Source of the DNA: Pseudomonas mohnii
GTDB taxonomy: Bacteria > Pseudomonadota > Gammaproteobacteria > Pseudomonadales > Pseudomonadaceae
Length of the DNA: 64,000 bases
Direction of reading: 5' to 3'
Assembly (NCBI RefSeq): GCF_900105115.1
Contig: NZ_FNRV01000001.1
Coordinates: 2,166,001 to 2,230,000, forward strand
The first letter of the stretch is position 1. Every line of letters begins with the position of its first letter. The notes under the pieces are model-generated. The model did not search any database. It saw only the letters and a list, made by a program, of their open reading frames with translations, and had not been told where the DNA came from. Positions 1 to 11,070 of the stretch are shown here, in pieces. The position numbers and the translations under genes were made by a program.

Positions 1-28
1 TCCGGCCATCCGGCACACGAAAAATAAA

Positions 29-71
29 CGGTAGAAATGACCGCCCCCCTCAGGGGCAATCGTTTCTACCG
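29..71. repeat. Inverted repeat at the window edge
   Basis: The arms CGGTAGAAA (29-37) and TTTCTACCG (63-71) are perfect complements, with an inner GCCCC/GGGGC pairing, so the segment can form a long hairpin. It lies downstream of yajQ on the minus strand. There is no clear T-run, so a terminator role is possible but not proven. Confidence 0.5.
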
Positions 72-121
72 TTGCTTGGGCCTCGGACGCCGAAAACGCC
101 GAGAGGTTCCCGCTTGCTACG

Positions 122-607
122 TCAGTCGCGGAAGTTGTTGAACTGCAGCGGCATGCCGAATTCCTTGGCCCGCAGCACTGCAATGGCCTCCTGCAGGTCA
201 TCGCGCTTCTTGCCGGTGATGCGCACTTGCTCGCCCTGAATGGCGGCCTGGACCTTGAGTTTGGCGTCTTTGACGTGAGCGACGATTTTCTTCGCCAGCT
301 CTTTGTCGATACCTTCCTTGAGGACGGCTTCCTGCTTCATCAACTTGCCCGATGCAAAGGCATCCTTGACTTCAAGGCATTGCACGTCGATCTTGCGCTT
401 GACTAGCGACAGCTTGAGGATCTCAATCATCGCTTCCAGCTGGAAATCCGCTTCGGCGGTCAGGTTGACGGTCAGGTCCTTTTCCTTGAACTCGAAGCTG
501 CCTTTGCCTTTCAGGTCATAACGACGATCGAGTTCCTTGACGGCGTTTTCGACCGCGTTGGTGACTTCGTGTTTGTCCAGTTCGGATACCACGTCGAACG
601 ACGGCAT
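122..607 (-). CDS. yajQ: YajQ family nucleotide-binding (c-di-GMP effector) protein
   Basis: The 161-residue protein begins [15 protein letters not shown], the usual YajQ N-terminus and length. I start at 607, because the 13 codons upstream in the same frame lack YajQ similarity. Known family members have two ferredoxin-like domains, bind RNA or nucleotides, and in Xanthomonas and Pseudomonas relatives bind cyclic di-GMP and act as transcriptional co-regulators; the protein is cytosolic. The [15 protein letters not shown] segment and the C-terminal [16 protein letters not shown] are well conserved. It is transcribed divergently from panE across a 134-bp gap. Confidence 0.95.
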   Translation of the reverse strand: MPSFDVVSELDKHEVTNAVENAVKELDRRYDLKGKGSFEFKEKDLTVNLTAEADFQLEAMIEILKLSLVKRKIDVQCLEVKDAFASGKLMKQEAVLKEGIDKELAKKIVAHVKDAKLKVQAAIQGEQVRITGKKRDDLQEAIAVLRAKEFGMPLQFNNFRD

Positions 608-705
608 GTAATTTCTCCAATAAATGGGCGCGCCGATGAAGCACACCTGGCTTGCGGTAAAAATCCGCGCTGATTATAACGGGTCTTTCCCATCATTCAC
701 TGTGA

Positions 706-1659
<954 letters not shown>

Positions 1660-1704
1660 GCAGCGGCTACGCTGGCCACTTGTTCCTTTGCAGCGATAAA
1701 CCTG

Positions 1705-3741
1705 ATGCCATTGCGCCAGCGCCTTGAAAACCTTCCTGTCGGCCAGAAACTACTGGCCGCCCTGTTGGTGCTGTTGACCACCGTCCTGCTGGTCGCCAAC
1801 CTGACCTTTATCAGCGCCGCGTATTACATTTCCCAGGAAAGCATGGCCCCGCAGGCCCTGCAGACCATTGGTCGACTGGTGTCCAACCCGAGCCTGGTGG
1901 CCGATGCCTTGCAATCGCCACAAAACGCCGAGCGCCTGCTCAATGAACTCAACAGCTATTCCCCGCTGCGGGCAGCCGCTCTCTATGACGGCAAGGGCGT
2001 ACGTCTGGCACAGCTACAACATGGCGACCACCTGAACCTGCCCGAGCGTTACCGGCACATCGAAGCCTGGCAAGCCACCGAGTTTCGCAGCAATCAAGTG
2101 ATCACCCTGCCCCGCCCCGGGACTGACCCCGGCCACTTGCTGCTGGTGGCCAGCAGCGAACTGCCGATGGCGTTCTATACCGGCACTCTGACCGCCAGTC
2201 TCGGGATTCTGATCTTCAGCGTGCTGCTGTGGATGGTGATCGCCCGGCAAATCAAACGCCTGATTACCCGGCCGATCCACGAACTCGAAGAACTCTCCCG
2301 GCAAGTGACGCGGGAAGAGAACTACGCCTTGCGCGCCTCGCGTGGAAATCACGATGAAATCGGCAGTCTTGCCGAAGCATTCAACACCATGCTTTCGCGC
2401 ATCGAGGCCCGGGAGCAGCAACTCAAACGGGCGCGGGATGATTCTCAGGCCGCTTATGACCAGGCTCAGGGGCTGGCCGAAGAAACCCGGCACACCAACC
2501 GCAAACTGGAGCTCGAAGTCCAGGTGCGCAGCAAGATCGAGAAGAAACTCACCGGCTTTCAGAATTATCTCAACAGCATCATCGACTCCATGCCGTCGGC
2601 CCTGATCGCCCTCGACGAGCAGCTCTACGTCACGCAGTGGAACCAGGAAGCCAGCGCCCTCTCCGGCACGCGCCTCGATGAAGCCTTGAACCAGCCAATT
2701 TTTCTCGCTTTCGAACCGCTCAAGCCGTTTCTCCCACAACTCAAGCAAACCGTCGAACAACACACCGTGGCCAAGATCGAACGCGTGACCTGGGTCAAGG
2801 ACGATGAACCCAAGCACTACGCCCTGACCTTCTACCCACTGATGGGCGGCGCCGGGCGTGGGGTGGTGATCCGGATCGACGACATCACCCAGCGCCTGTC
2901 CCTGGAAGAAATGATGGTGCAGTCGGAGAAAATGCTGTCTGTCGGTGGCCTTGCCGCCGGTATGGCCCACGAGATCAACAACCCTTTGGGCGCGATCCTG
3001 CATAACGTGCAGAACATTCGTCGACGCCTGTCCCCCGATTTGCCGAAGAACCTTGAGCAGGCCGAACAGGTCGGCGTCGAACTGTCGACGGTCAATGACT
3101 ACCTGCAAGCGCGTGAAGTGCCGCAGCTGCTCGACGGTATTCAGCAAGCCGGCGCCCGAGCGGCAAAAATCGTGACCCACATGCTCAGTTTCAGTCGCCG
3201 CAGCACCCGACAAATGGCCCCTTGCGATCTACCGGCGCTGATCGATCAAGCCGTTGAAATCGCTGGTAACGACTTCGACCTGGCGATCGGTTTCGATTTC
3301 AAGGGCCAGGCAATCATTCGCCAGTTCGACCCGGCGCTGGGCCCGGTGCCCGGCACTGCCAACGAGCTGGAGCAGGTGCTGCTCAACCTGCTGAAAAACG
3401 CCGCCCAAGCCATTCACCAGCGTGAAGACGACAGCGAACCGGGGCGGATTATCCTGCGTACCAGGCTGAATCCGCCCTGGGCTGAAATCCAGGTCGAAGA
3501 CAATGGCGTCGGCATGAGCGAAAGCGTGCGCAAGCGCACGTTCGAGCCGTTCTTCACCACCAAGGAAATTGGCCAGGGCACCGGTCTCGGCTTGTCCGTC
3601 TCGTACTTCATCATCACCAACAACCATAAGGGTCAGATGGAAGTGCAATCGACCCTGGGCCAAGGCACCTGCTTCACCCTGCGCCTACCATTGGCGGGCA
3701 CCCCGCTCGTCTCTCAAGAACTCAATCAGCTATCGAGGTAA
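1705..3741 (+). CDS. Membrane sensor histidine kinase (HAMP-PAS-HisKA-HATPase)
   Basis: The 678-residue kinase has one membrane helix near residues 14-36, a periplasmic domain of about 120 residues, and a second helix near 155-178. A HAMP linker, a coiled coil, a PAS domain (about 290-400) and the kinase core follow. The phospho-acceptor is His422 in GMAHEINNPLG. The N box NLLKNAAQAI and G boxes DNGVGMSE and GQGTGLGLS show an intact ATP-binding domain. No response regulator gene lies beside it, so its partner is elsewhere. A cobalamin adenosyltransferase gene follows after 2 bp, implying co-transcription. The order matches P. aeruginosa PA4398 as I recall it; the signal is unknown. Confidence 0.9.
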   Translation: MPLRQRLENLPVGQKLLAALLVLLTTVLLVANLTFISAAYYISQESMAPQALQTIGRLVSNPSLVADALQSPQNAERLLNELNSYSPLRAAALYDGKGVRLAQLQHGDHLNLPERYRHIEAWQATEFRSNQVITLPRPGTDPGHLLLVASSELPMAFYTGTLTASLGILIFSVLLWMVIARQIKRLITRPIHELEELSRQVTREENYALRASRGNHDEIGSLAEAFNTMLSRIEAREQQLKRARDDSQAAYDQAQGLAEETRHTNRKLELEVQVRSKIEKKLTGFQNYLNSIIDSMPSALIALDEQLYVTQWNQEASALSGTRLDEALNQPIFLAFEPLKPFLPQLKQTVEQHTVAKIERVTWVKDDEPKHYALTFYPLMGGAGRGVVIRIDDITQRLSLEEMMVQSEKMLSVGGLAAGMAHEINNPLGAILHNVQNIRRRLSPDLPKNLEQAEQVGVELSTVNDYLQAREVPQLLDGIQQAGARAAKIVTHMLSFSRRSTRQMAPCDLPALIDQAVEIAGNDFDLAIGFDFKGQAIIRQFDPALGPVPGTANELEQVLLNLLKNAAQAIHQREDDSEPGRIILRTRLNPPWAEIQVEDNGVGMSESVRKRTFEPFFTTKEIGQGTGLGLSVSYFIITNNHKGQMEVQSTLGQGTCFTLRLPLAGTPLVSQELNQLSR

Positions 3742-3743
3742 CC

Positions 3744-4325
3744 ATGGGCTTTCGCTTGTCGAAGATTTACACCCGCACCGGGGACAAAGGCGAAACCGGT
3801 CTGGGCGACGGCCGCCGCGTGCCCAAGGACCATCCGCGGATAGAGGCCATTGGCGAGGTCGATACGCTTAACAGTCAGGTGGGTGTGTTACTGGCCGGAC
3901 TGGCCGCGCAAAGCGCCGAGCATCCGGGGTTGAAAGAAGTGATCGAGGTATTGGCGCCCTGCCAGCACCGATTGTTTGACCTTGGCGGCGAACTGGCAAT
4001 GCCGGAGTATCAAGCGTTGAACGCCGCAGAAATCGAACGCCTGGAAGCGGCGATCGATGTGTGGAACGAGGAGCTGGGGCCGCTGGAGAATTTCATTCTG
4101 CCGGGTGGTTCGATGCTGATTGCCCAGGCTCACGTCTGCCGCAGCCTGGCTCGCAGTGCCGAGCGCCGCTGCCAGCACTTGAACGCGATTGAACCGTTGG
4201 CCGGAGTGGGGCTCGCATACATCAATCGATTGTCGGATTTGCTGTTTGTGATGGCGCGGGTGATTGCTCGGCGTCAGGGGGTTGCGGAGATTCTTTGGCA
4301 GCCCGCGGCGAAACCTGAAGTTTAG
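3744..4325 (+). CDS. PduO-type cob(I)alamin adenosyltransferase
   Basis: The 193-residue enzyme should transfer the adenosyl group of ATP to cob(I)alamin, making adenosylcobalamin. The N-terminal motif YTRTGDKGETGLGDG (residues 9-23) is the ATP-binding signature of the PduO/MMAB family. The C-terminal helix carries CRSLARSAERR, the conserved Arg-rich corrinoid and ATP contact region. It starts 2 bp after the histidine kinase stop, so the two are probably co-transcribed. A REP pair follows the stop codon. Confidence 0.93.
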   Translation: MGFRLSKIYTRTGDKGETGLGDGRRVPKDHPRIEAIGEVDTLNSQVGVLLAGLAAQSAEHPGLKEVIEVLAPCQHRLFDLGGELAMPEYQALNAAEIERLEAAIDVWNEELGPLENFILPGGSMLIAQAHVCRSLARSAERRCQHLNAIEPLAGVGLAYINRLSDLLFVMARVIARRQGVAEILWQPAAKPEV

Positions 4326-4341
4326 TCGTCGCCTATTAGGC

Positions 4342-4437
4342 CCTCTTCGCGGGCAAGCCCGCTCCCACAGTATCGCGTCGAACACAAAATCTGTGTACAC
4401 CGCTAAACCTGTGGGAGCGGGCTTGCCCGCGAAGAGA
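4342..4437. repeat. REP pair (inverted)
   Basis: Two REP-type palindromes with GCGGGCAAGCCCGCTCCCAC-like cores face each other (4343-4370 and 4409-4436). They lie between the convergent adenosyltransferase and Nudix-ThiE genes. Such pairs (BIME-like) are common between P. fluorescens genes. Confidence 0.85.
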
Positions 4438-4457
4438 CCGGCAGCATCACTGCATAA

Positions 4458-5402
4458 TCAAGCCTCAGGCCAAAAAGCCCGAATCCCCGCCACACCCTGG
4501 GCACCTGCCGCCCAAGCCTTCTGAACCTCCGCAGGCCCAACGCCGCCCAGCAAAAACACTGGCTTGCTGAAGCCCTCGATCAAAGTCGAGGCCTGTTCCC
4601 AACCCAGCGGTTGAGCGCCCGGATGAGTGAGGGTCGGCTGCACAGGTGACAGGGTCACGAAGTCCACGCCCATCTCTTCGGCCAGCGCCAGTTCTTCGGC
4701 GTTATGGCAGGAAGCCGCCAACCAGCGCGACGCAGGCAACGGACGACCGGCCGCTGCGTATTTGCGCAGCTGTGCCGAGGTAATGTGCCAACCGGCGGAA
4801 GGGAAATCTCCCAGCCATTCGAACGGCCCCTTGATCATCAACTGCGCCTTGCCGGCGCACAGTCCCACCGCGTCCACAGCCAGATCACGATACTTGGGGT
4901 CGTAACCGTTCGGTGCGCGCAGCTGGATCAGCTTGATGCCGCCCGCGATGGCTTTCTGGATGCCCTTCAGCAGGGCCGGGGTTTCCAGATCCTCCGGGGT
5001 GATCAGGTATTGCTCGGGCAAACGGGCAGCGGCGACGATAGGCCGATTGGCCTCAGGAAACTCGTAATTCGAGAGCTCACGGGCGGTCACCCAGGCCAAA
5101 GGCTGACCTTCGGCACCATGAGGTTCGCCGGTGAACGCCGAGACTTCCCAGACATCCAGCAATACTTGCTTGTCCGGGTAGTCGTGTTGAACCTTGATCA
5201 GCGGTCGCGCGACGTCGACGACAATGCCCAGTTCTTCGTGAAGCTCGCGACCAAGCGCCGTTTCAACGGACTCGCCGGCCTCGACCTTGCCACCAGGGAA
5301 TTCCCACAGCCCCCCCTGATGCTGGGTGTCGGCACGGCGAGCGATGAGAATCTTGCCGCTGCTATCACGGATAACGGCGGCGGCTACGTGTACTCGTTTC
5401 AC
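4458..5402 (-). CDS. Nudix hydrolase (MutT-like) fused to a ThiE-like domain
   Basis: The 314-residue fusion has an N-terminal MutT-type Nudix domain with box GGKVEAGESVETALGREL followed by HEELGI, which fits GX5EX7REUXEEXGU. A C-terminal domain of about 180 residues resembles thiamine-phosphate synthase (ThiE), ending in FLLGGVGPAEVQKAWAAGAQ. The Nudix half is expected to hydrolyse 8-oxo-dGTP; the role of the ThiE-like half in such fusions is unclear. I chose the GTG start at 5402 (protein VKRVHVAAAV), because it overlaps the upstream GST stop as GTGA; a longer reading from 5453 would run well into the GST gene. The pair is translationally coupled. Confidence 0.9.
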   Translation of the reverse strand: MKRVHVAAAVIRDSSGKILIARRADTQHQGGLWEFPGGKVEAGESVETALGRELHEELGIVVDVARPLIKVQHDYPDKQVLLDVWEVSAFTGEPHGAEGQPLAWVTARELSNYEFPEANRPIVAAARLPEQYLITPEDLETPALLKGIQKAIAGGIKLIQLRAPNGYDPKYRDLAVDAVGLCAGKAQLMIKGPFEWLGDFPSAGWHITSAQLRKYAAAGRPLPASRWLAASCHNAEELALAEEMGVDFVTLSPVQPTLTHPGAQPLGWEQASTLIEGFSKPVFLLGGVGPAEVQKAWAAGAQGVAGIRAFWPEA

Positions 5403-6031
5403 CGCTTGATTTCCTCCAGTCCGGCCTTCTGCCAGGCCTTGAAGGCTGGCCATTGGTAGATGGTTTGAACATAGGCTTCGTCAGCTGCGGACAGCTTCAC
5501 CTGATAGGTGCGCAGGCGCACGGCGATGGGCGCAAAAAACGCGTCGGCCAGGGTGGCCCGGCCAAACAGGTACGGCCCGTTTTCCGTCGCGACGGCGCGG
5601 CACTCGGCCCACAACGCGGACATGCGTTCAATGTCCGCCTGCACGTCGGCCGGAACCGGCGACAGAGGTGCATCATGGCTCAGGTCGAATGGCATGTTGC
5701 CGCGCATGGCGAAGAACCCGGCATGCATCTGTGCGCACGCCGAACGCGCCTGGGCACGGGCCGCAGTGTCTTTGGGCCAGAGGCCAGCATCGGGGAATTG
5801 CTCTGCCAGGTACTCGGCAATCGCCAGCGAATCGGCGACGGTGCCGTGTTCGGTTTTCAGCAGGGGTACTTTGCCGGTCGGCGAATGCTTGAGCAGACGT
5901 TCACGGGTGTCCGGCTGGTTGAGCTTGATCAATTCTTCGGTGTAGGAGGCACCGGCCAAGTCCAGCGCCAGAGCGCCGCGCAGGGACCAGGAGGAAAACA
6001 GTTTGTCGCCGATGATCAGGTGCAGGCTCAT
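5399..6031 (-). CDS. Glutathione S-transferase family protein
   Basis: This 210-residue protein starts MSLHLIIGDKLFSSWSLRGAL, with the family's Ser in the glutathione-activating N-terminal thioredoxin fold. SPTGKVPLL carries the cis-proline, and ADSLAIAEYLAEQFP the conserved Ser that binds the gamma-glutamyl group. The C-terminal half is helical. The ATG at 6031 is used, because upstream in-frame codons translate the adjacent REP sequence. The stop overlaps the GTG start of the Nudix-ThiE gene, so the two form an operon. The substrate is not known. Confidence 0.9.
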   Translation of the reverse strand: MSLHLIIGDKLFSSWSLRGALALDLAGASYTEELIKLNQPDTRERLLKHSPTGKVPLLKTEHGTVADSLAIAEYLAEQFPDAGLWPKDTAARAQARSACAQMHAGFFAMRGNMPFDLSHDAPLSPVPADVQADIERMSALWAECRAVATENGPYLFGRATLADAFFAPIAVRLRTYQVKLSAADEAYVQTIYQWPAFKAWQKAGLEEIKR

Positions 6032-6087
6032 TTTCGGGACCTTTTGATGAAGGGGGCAGACCAGTCTAGCGAGTGACTGGCAGACCG

Positions 6088-6165
6088 CCATCGCTAGCAG
6101 GCTAGCTCCCACAGTTATTCGGTTGTACACAAACCCAATGTGGGAGCGAGCCTGCTCGCGATGGG
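6088..6165. repeat. REP pair (inverted)
   Basis: Two facing palindromic units, CGCTAGCAGGCTAGCTCCC (within 6088-6114) and GGGAGCGAGCCTGCTCGCG (within 6139-6165), lie between argJ and the GST gene. The first unit has diverged at the core (CTAG instead of CGAG). Confidence 0.8.
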
Positions 6166-6177
6166 GTCGACGCGATC

Positions 6178-7395
6178 TTAAGTACGGTATTCCGCGTTGA
6201 TCTTCACGTACTCATGCGACAGGTCGGTGGTCCAGATGGTTTCGCTGCAATCGCCACGTCCCAGTTCGATACGGATGGTGATCTCTTCCTGCTGCATCAC
6301 CGCCGCGCCCTGGGCTTCGGTATACGTCGCGGCGCGCGCGCCACGGCTGGCGATGCACACGTCGCCGAGGAACACGTCGATCTTGCTCACGTCCAGATTC
6401 GGTACACCCGCGCGGCCAACGGCGGCGAGGATACGACCCCAGTTCGGATCGGAAGCAAACAATGCAGTCTTGATCAGCGGCGAGTGGGCCACGGTGTAAC
6501 CAACGTCCAGGCACTCCTGGTGATTACCGCCGCCGTTGACTTCAACGGTGACAAACTTGGTCGCGCCTTCACCGTCGCGCACGATCGCCTGGGCCACTTC
6601 CATGCACACTTCGAACACGGCTTGTTTCAACTTGGCGAACAACTCACCTTCAGCGCGGGTGATTTCCGGCAGCGCTGCCTGACCAGTGGCGATCAGCATG
6701 CAGCAGTCGTTGGTCGAAGTGTCGCCATCGATGGTGATACGGTTGAACGACTTGTTGGCGCCGTCCAGCAACAGGTTTTGCAACACATCGCGGGAGACTT
6801 TGGCGTCGGTGGCGATGTAGCCCAGCATGGTCGCCATGTTCGGGCGGATCATGCCCGCGCCTTTGCTGATGCCGGTGACGGTGATGGTCACGCCGTCATG
6901 CTGGAACTGACGGCTGGCACCCTTGGGCAGGGTATCGGTGGTCATGATGCCGGTGGCAGCAGCTTCCCAGTTATTGACCGACAGGTCGTCGAGGGCGGCT
7001 TGCAGCGCGCCTTCGATTTTCTCGACCGGCAGTGGCTCGCCGATCACACCGGTGGAGTACGGCAGCACCAGGCTGGCATCCACACCCGCCAGCTCGGCCA
7101 GTTTGGCGCACGTGCGCTCGGCGGCGGCAAGGCCGGGTTCGCCGGTACCGGCGTTGGCATTGCCGGTGTTGGTCAACAGGTAGCGTACCGGGCCTTGCAC
7201 GCGCTGCTTGGCCAGGATCACCGGTGCCGCGCAAAAGGCGTTGAGGGTGAACACGCCGGCGACGGTCGAACCTTCGGCACAGCGCATGACCACAACATCC
7301 TTGCGCCCCGGACGCTTGATACCGGCCGAGGCAATACCGAGTTCAAAACCGGCAACCGGGTGCAACGTTGGCAAAGGACCAAGACCAACAGCCAT
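6178..7395 (-). CDS. argJ: Bifunctional glutamate N-acetyltransferase/amino-acid acetyltransferase
   Basis: The 405-residue ArgJ recycles the acetyl group from N-acetylornithine to glutamate in arginine synthesis. It is normally cleaved by itself into two chains. The autoprocessing site is visible as [17 protein letters not shown], with the nucleophilic Thr of the ATML motif near residue 190. I start at 7395 ([17 protein letters not shown]), because an AAGGAG ribosome site lies at the right distance. It lies downstream of secA on the same strand, with about 120 bp between them. Confidence 0.96.
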   Translation of the reverse strand: MAVGLGPLPTLHPVAGFELGIASAGIKRPGRKDVVVMRCAEGSTVAGVFTLNAFCAAPVILAKQRVQGPVRYLLTNTGNANAGTGEPGLAAAERTCAKLAELAGVDASLVLPYSTGVIGEPLPVEKIEGALQAALDDLSVNNWEAAATGIMTTDTLPKGASRQFQHDGVTITVTGISKGAGMIRPNMATMLGYIATDAKVSRDVLQNLLLDGANKSFNRITIDGDTSTNDCCMLIATGQAALPEITRAEGELFAKLKQAVFEVCMEVAQAIVRDGEGATKFVTVEVNGGGNHQECLDVGYTVAHSPLIKTALFASDPNWGRILAAVGRAGVPNLDVSKIDVFLGDVCIASRGARAATYTEAQGAAVMQQEEITIRIELGRGDCSETIWTTDLSHEYVKINAEYRT

Positions 7396-7455
7396 GAATG
7401 CGCTCCTTATAGATGATGTGTGCACCGCTTCAGGAAGAGCGGTGGTTTAAATGGC

Positions 7456-7488
7456 AAAACGCCGCGACGGCAGGAGCCGGTCGCGGCG
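7456..7488 (-). terminator. Probable rho-independent terminator of secA
   Basis: Arms GCCGCGAC (7461-7468) and GTCGCGGC (7480-7487) are complementary. Read on the minus strand the hairpin is followed by GTTTTG. It lies 27 bp after the secA stop and upstream of argJ. Confidence 0.6.
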
Positions 7489-7514
7489 CGGGTATTTCAG
7501 CGTTTGAAACGGGG

Positions 7515-10250
7515 TTACTGAATCTGCCCGTGGCAATGCTTGAATTTCTTGCCCGAACCGCAGTAGCACAGCTCGTTACGGCCCAGCTTCTGCTCACTGC
7601 GTACCGGTGCGGTGGCCAGGGCCACATCGACCTCTTCACCCAACGCTTCCGGCTGCTCCAGACCTGGTGCTTCTTCATGCAGGAACTGCATGCGCGCCGC
7701 CAGTGCTTCGGCCTCCTGACGCAAACGGGCTTCTTCTTCGGCCGGATCTTCGCGACGAACCTGAACGTGGGACAGCACACGGATCGAATCGCGCTTGATC
7801 GAATCGAGCAGTTCGGAGAACAGCGTGAACGACTCGCGCTTGTACTCCTGTTTCGGGTTCTTCTGGGCATAGCCACGCAGGTGGATGCCGTGACGCAGGT
7901 GATCCATGGTCGACAGGTGGTCTTTCCACAGGTCGTCCAGCACGCGCAGAACGATTTGCTTCTCGAAAGTACGCAGCGCCTCGGCGCCCGCCTGGTCTTC
8001 TTTCTCGTTATACGCCGCCACGAGTTCCTGCATCAGCTTCTCGCGCAGGGTTTCTTCGTACAGGTGATCGTCTTCGTCGAGCCATTGCTGGATCGGCAGC
8101 GCCACGCCGAAGTCGCTCTGCAAGGCGGCTTCCAGACCGGCCACGTCCCACTGCTCCGGCAGCGATTGCGGTGGAATGTGTGCGCTGACGGTGGCGTTGA
8201 GCACGTCCTGGCGGAAGTCGGCGATGGTTTCACCGATGTTGTCGGCGGCCAGCAACGTGTTACGCATGTGATAGATCACTTTACGCTGTTCGTTGTTGAC
8301 GTCGTCGAACTCGAGCAGTTGCTTGCGAATATCGAAGTTGCGACCTTCAACCTTGCGCTGCGCCTTTTCGATGGCGTTGGTCACCATGCGGTGCTCAATC
8401 GCTTCGCCAGGCTGCATGCCCAGGGCTTTCATGAAGTTTTTCACCCGGTCAGAGGCGAAGATGCGCATCAGGCTGTCTTCCAGAGACAGGTAGAAACGGC
8501 TGGAACCGGCATCACCCTGACGACCGGCACGACCACGCAACTGGTTGTCGATACGGCGCGATTCGTGACGCTCGGACGCGATCACCTGCAAACCGCCCGA
8601 CTCGAGCACTTGCTGGTGACGCTTCTGCCAGTCGGCCTTGATCTGGGCAATCTGCTCAGGGGTCGGGTCTTCCAGCGAAGCCACTTCCACTTCCCAGTTG
8701 CCGCCCAACAGGATGTCGGTACCGCGACCGGCCATGTTGGTGGCGATGGTCAGTGCGCCTGGGCGACCGGCCTGGGCGATGATCTCGGCTTCTTTTTCGT
8801 GGAACTTGGCGTTCAGAACCTTGTGTTCGATGCCTTCCTTCACGAGCAGGCTAGACATGTGCTCGGACGTTTCGATGGTCGCGGTACCCACCAGCACCGG
8901 ACGACCGGCAGCCATGCTTTCCTTGATGTCGGCGACGATTGCCGCGTATTTCTCGTCGGCGGTCAGGAACACCAGGTCGTTGTAATCCTTACGGGCCAAC
9001 GGCTTGTTCGGTGGAATGACCATGACCTGGAGGCCATAGATCTGGTGGAATTCGAACGCTTCGGTGTCGGCCGTACCGGTCATGCCGGACAGTTTGCTGT
9101 ACAGACGGAAGTAGTTCTGGAACGTGGTCGATGCCAGGGTCTGGCTTTCGGCCTGAATATTGAGGTTTTCCTTGGCTTCGATGGCCTGGTGCAGGCCCTC
9201 GGACAAACGACGGCCCGGCATGGTACGACCGGTGTGTTCGTCGACCAGGACAACCTGGCCATCCTGCACGATGTATTCGATGTTGCGATGGAACAGTTTG
9301 TGCGCACGCAGACCGGCATATACGTGAGTCAACAGGCTCAGGTTGTGCGCCGAGTACAGGCTCTCGCCTTCAGCCAGAAGGCCGATGCGGGTGAGGGTTT
9401 CTTCGACGTACTGGTGACCGGCTTCGTTGAGCTCTACCTGGCGGGTCTTCTCGTCAACGGTGTAGTGACCGGCCTTGGTGACTTCGCCTTCGACTTCCTC
9501 GACATGCAACTCCAGCTGCGGGATCAACTTGTTGATCTCGATGTACAGCCTGGAGCTGTCCTCGGCCTGACCGGAAATGATCAGCGGCGTACGGGCTTCG
9601 TCGATGAGGATGGAGTCGACTTCGTCGATCACGGCAAAGTTGAGTTCGCGCTGGAATTTTTCTTCCATGCTGAACGCCATGTTGTCGCGCAGGTAATCGA
9701 AACCGAATTCGTTGTTGGTGCCGTAGGTAATGTCGGCGGCGTAGGCGGCGCGCTTCTCTTCCGGCGGCTGGAACGGCGTGACCACGCCGACCGTCAGGCC
9801 GAGGAATTCATAAAGCGGGCGCATCCAGTTGGCGTCGCGGCGAGCCAGGTAGTCGTTCACCGTCACAACGTGCACGCCCTTGCCGGACAATGCGTTGAGG
9901 TAAACGCCCAGTGTCGCCACCAGGGTCTTGCCTTCACCGGTACGCATCTCGGCGATCTTGCCTTCATGCAAGGTCATGCCGCCGATCAGCTGGACATCGA
10001 AGTGGCGCATACCCATGACGCGCTTACCGGCTTCGCGGGCGACCGCAAAGGCTTCTGGCAGCAGCTTGTCGAGGGTTTCCCCTTTGGCGATGCGGGCCTT
10101 GAACTCATCTGTCTTGGCACGCAATTGATCGTCCGAAAGGGCCACCATTTGCTCTTCGAAGGCATTGACGAGTTGCACCGTCTTGAGCATGCGTTTGACT
10201 TCACGCTCGTTCTTGCTTCCAAAAAGTTTCTTTAACAAAGGCGCAAACAT
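7515..10250 (-). CDS. secA: Preprotein translocase ATPase SecA
   Basis: The 911-residue motor drives preproteins through SecYEG at the inner membrane. [13 protein letters not shown] is the Walker A, and [18 protein letters not shown] the DEAD-like Walker [12 protein letters not shown] belongs to the second nucleotide-binding domain. The C-terminus has a zinc-binding tail [14 protein letters not shown] for SecB and lipid contact. The ATG at 10250 ([21 protein letters not shown]) gives the normal length; 22 upstream in-frame codons are not SecA-like. A 940-codon open frame on the opposite strand is a GC-rich shadow. Confidence 0.98.
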   Translation of the reverse strand: MFAPLLKKLFGSKNEREVKRMLKTVQLVNAFEEQMVALSDDQLRAKTDEFKARIAKGETLDKLLPEAFAVAREAGKRVMGMRHFDVQLIGGMTLHEGKIAEMRTGEGKTLVATLGVYLNALSGKGVHVVTVNDYLARRDANWMRPLYEFLGLTVGVVTPFQPPEEKRAAYAADITYGTNNEFGFDYLRDNMAFSMEEKFQRELNFAVIDEVDSILIDEARTPLIISGQAEDSSRLYIEINKLIPQLELHVEEVEGEVTKAGHYTVDEKTRQVELNEAGHQYVEETLTRIGLLAEGESLYSAHNLSLLTHVYAGLRAHKLFHRNIEYIVQDGQVVLVDEHTGRTMPGRRLSEGLHQAIEAKENLNIQAESQTLASTTFQNYFRLYSKLSGMTGTADTEAFEFHQIYGLQVMVIPPNKPLARKDYNDLVFLTADEKYAAIVADIKESMAAGRPVLVGTATIETSEHMSSLLVKEGIEHKVLNAKFHEKEAEIIAQAGRPGALTIATNMAGRGTDILLGGNWEVEVASLEDPTPEQIAQIKADWQKRHQQVLESGGLQVIASERHESRRIDNQLRGRAGRQGDAGSSRFYLSLEDSLMRIFASDRVKNFMKALGMQPGEAIEHRMVTNAIEKAQRKVEGRNFDIRKQLLEFDDVNNEQRKVIYHMRNTLLAADNIGETIADFRQDVLNATVSAHIPPQSLPEQWDVAGLEAALQSDFGVALPIQQWLDEDDHLYEETLREKLMQELVAAYNEKEDQAGAEALRTFEKQIVLRVLDDLWKDHLSTMDHLRHGIHLRGYAQKNPKQEYKRESFTLFSELLDSIKRDSIRVLSHVQVRREDPAEEEARLRQEAEALAARMQFLHEEAPGLEQPEALGEEVDVALATAPVRSEQKLGRNELCYCGSGKKFKHCHGQIQ

Positions 10251-10558
10251 ATCGGCAGGATCTTCCACACTAAAGGGATGGAGGGCGGCCCCGTGAGTCG
10301 CCCGTGCAGCCCTCATGGCCGCATGCGAACGAGCATTCTACCCGGAAACGATGGTGAGGAAAGTGGCGTTATTCCACGATGCTGGCACAGCGCTGTGACG
10401 GGGCTCACTTAAAATAGGGGCAAATGGCTGAACTTCAAGCCATAGGCGACAGAAGTTACTTGTTGATTTAATGGGCAAACCCCGCATAAAAGCAATGGGG
10501 CAGGTGCATCCGGTGCTTTCTGCTACCATGGCGGCTCTGTTACTTCAGGTGTCTGATC
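10251..10558. other. Intergenic region between divergent secA and dciA
   Basis: These 308 bp contain the 5' regions of both genes. I see no convincing ORF. The M23-family peptidase gene that I recall between secA and the DUF721 gene in other pseudomonads is not present here. Confidence 0.4.
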
Positions 10559-11014
10559 ATGGCATTTCGCCCTCTTACGGCCAGAGCACCCGCCGTCCTG
10601 CTTCGCGAAGCCAAACCGCTCAAGGCCATTCTCGGCCACGCTCAACGCCTTGGACATCTGCAGCGGCTGCTGGAAAGCCAACTGCAACCGGCCGCCCGCG
10701 AGCATTGTCATGTAGCGTCGTGGCGCGAAGGCAGTTTGTTGCTGATTGTCACCGACGGTCATTGGGCCACTCGACTGCGTTATCAACAAAAGCGCCTGCA
10801 GCGGCAATTGCAGATGTTCGACGAGTTCACCAACCTCACGCGAATCCTGTTCAAGGTGCAGCCGCCTACCGTTCAGCAAGGTGCCGCCGGGCATACCATG
10901 GATTTGTCCAACGATGCCGCCGCCACCATACAGGCGACAGCCGACGGCATCAGTGACCCGAACCTGCGGGCCGCGCTGGAACGATTGGCGGCGCACGCCA
11001 GGCCCAAGGGTTGA
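10559..11014 (+). CDS. dciA: DciA family (DUF721) replicative helicase loader
   Basis: This 151-residue protein starts MAFRPLTARAPAVLLREAKPL and contains the DUF721 core (VASWREGSLLLIVTDGHWATRLRYQ), a KH-like fold. In bacteria lacking DnaC, DciA interacts with DnaB and helps load it at the origin. The C-terminal third is low-complexity and Ala-rich, as usual for gammaproteobacterial DciA. The gene is divergent from secA and convergent with the HerA-like ATPase gene. Confidence 0.85.
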   Translation: MAFRPLTARAPAVLLREAKPLKAILGHAQRLGHLQRLLESQLQPAAREHCHVASWREGSLLLIVTDGHWATRLRYQQKRLQRQLQMFDEFTNLTRILFKVQPPTVQQGAAGHTMDLSNDAAATIQATADGISDPNLRAALERLAAHARPKG

Positions 11015-11019
11015 TAAAA

Positions 11020-11055
11020 AACCAATGTGGGAGCGAAACCGCTCCCACCGTTTTT
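11020..11055. terminator. Bidirectional terminator between dciA and the HerA-like gene
   Basis: The arms GTGGGAGC (11027-11034) and GCTCCCAC (11041-11048) flank a 6-nt loop. TTTTT follows on the plus strand, and a six-A run on the other side gives a T-run for the minus strand. It serves both convergent genes and looks REP-derived. Confidence 0.7.
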
Positions 11056-11070
11056 ACGCGCTGACTCAAA

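Noticed and set aside
5399..6130. Longer GST reading starting MYNRITVGASLLAM
   Set aside because: The first 33 codons translate the REP sequence; the same string VGASLLAM appears wherever this REP type is read, so it is not a protein N-terminus.
7413..10235. 940-codon plus-strand open frame opposite secA
   Set aside because: It mirrors secA exactly, has composition typical of antisense frames in GC-rich codons (many His, Gln, Val, Arg) and no ribosome site or family motif.
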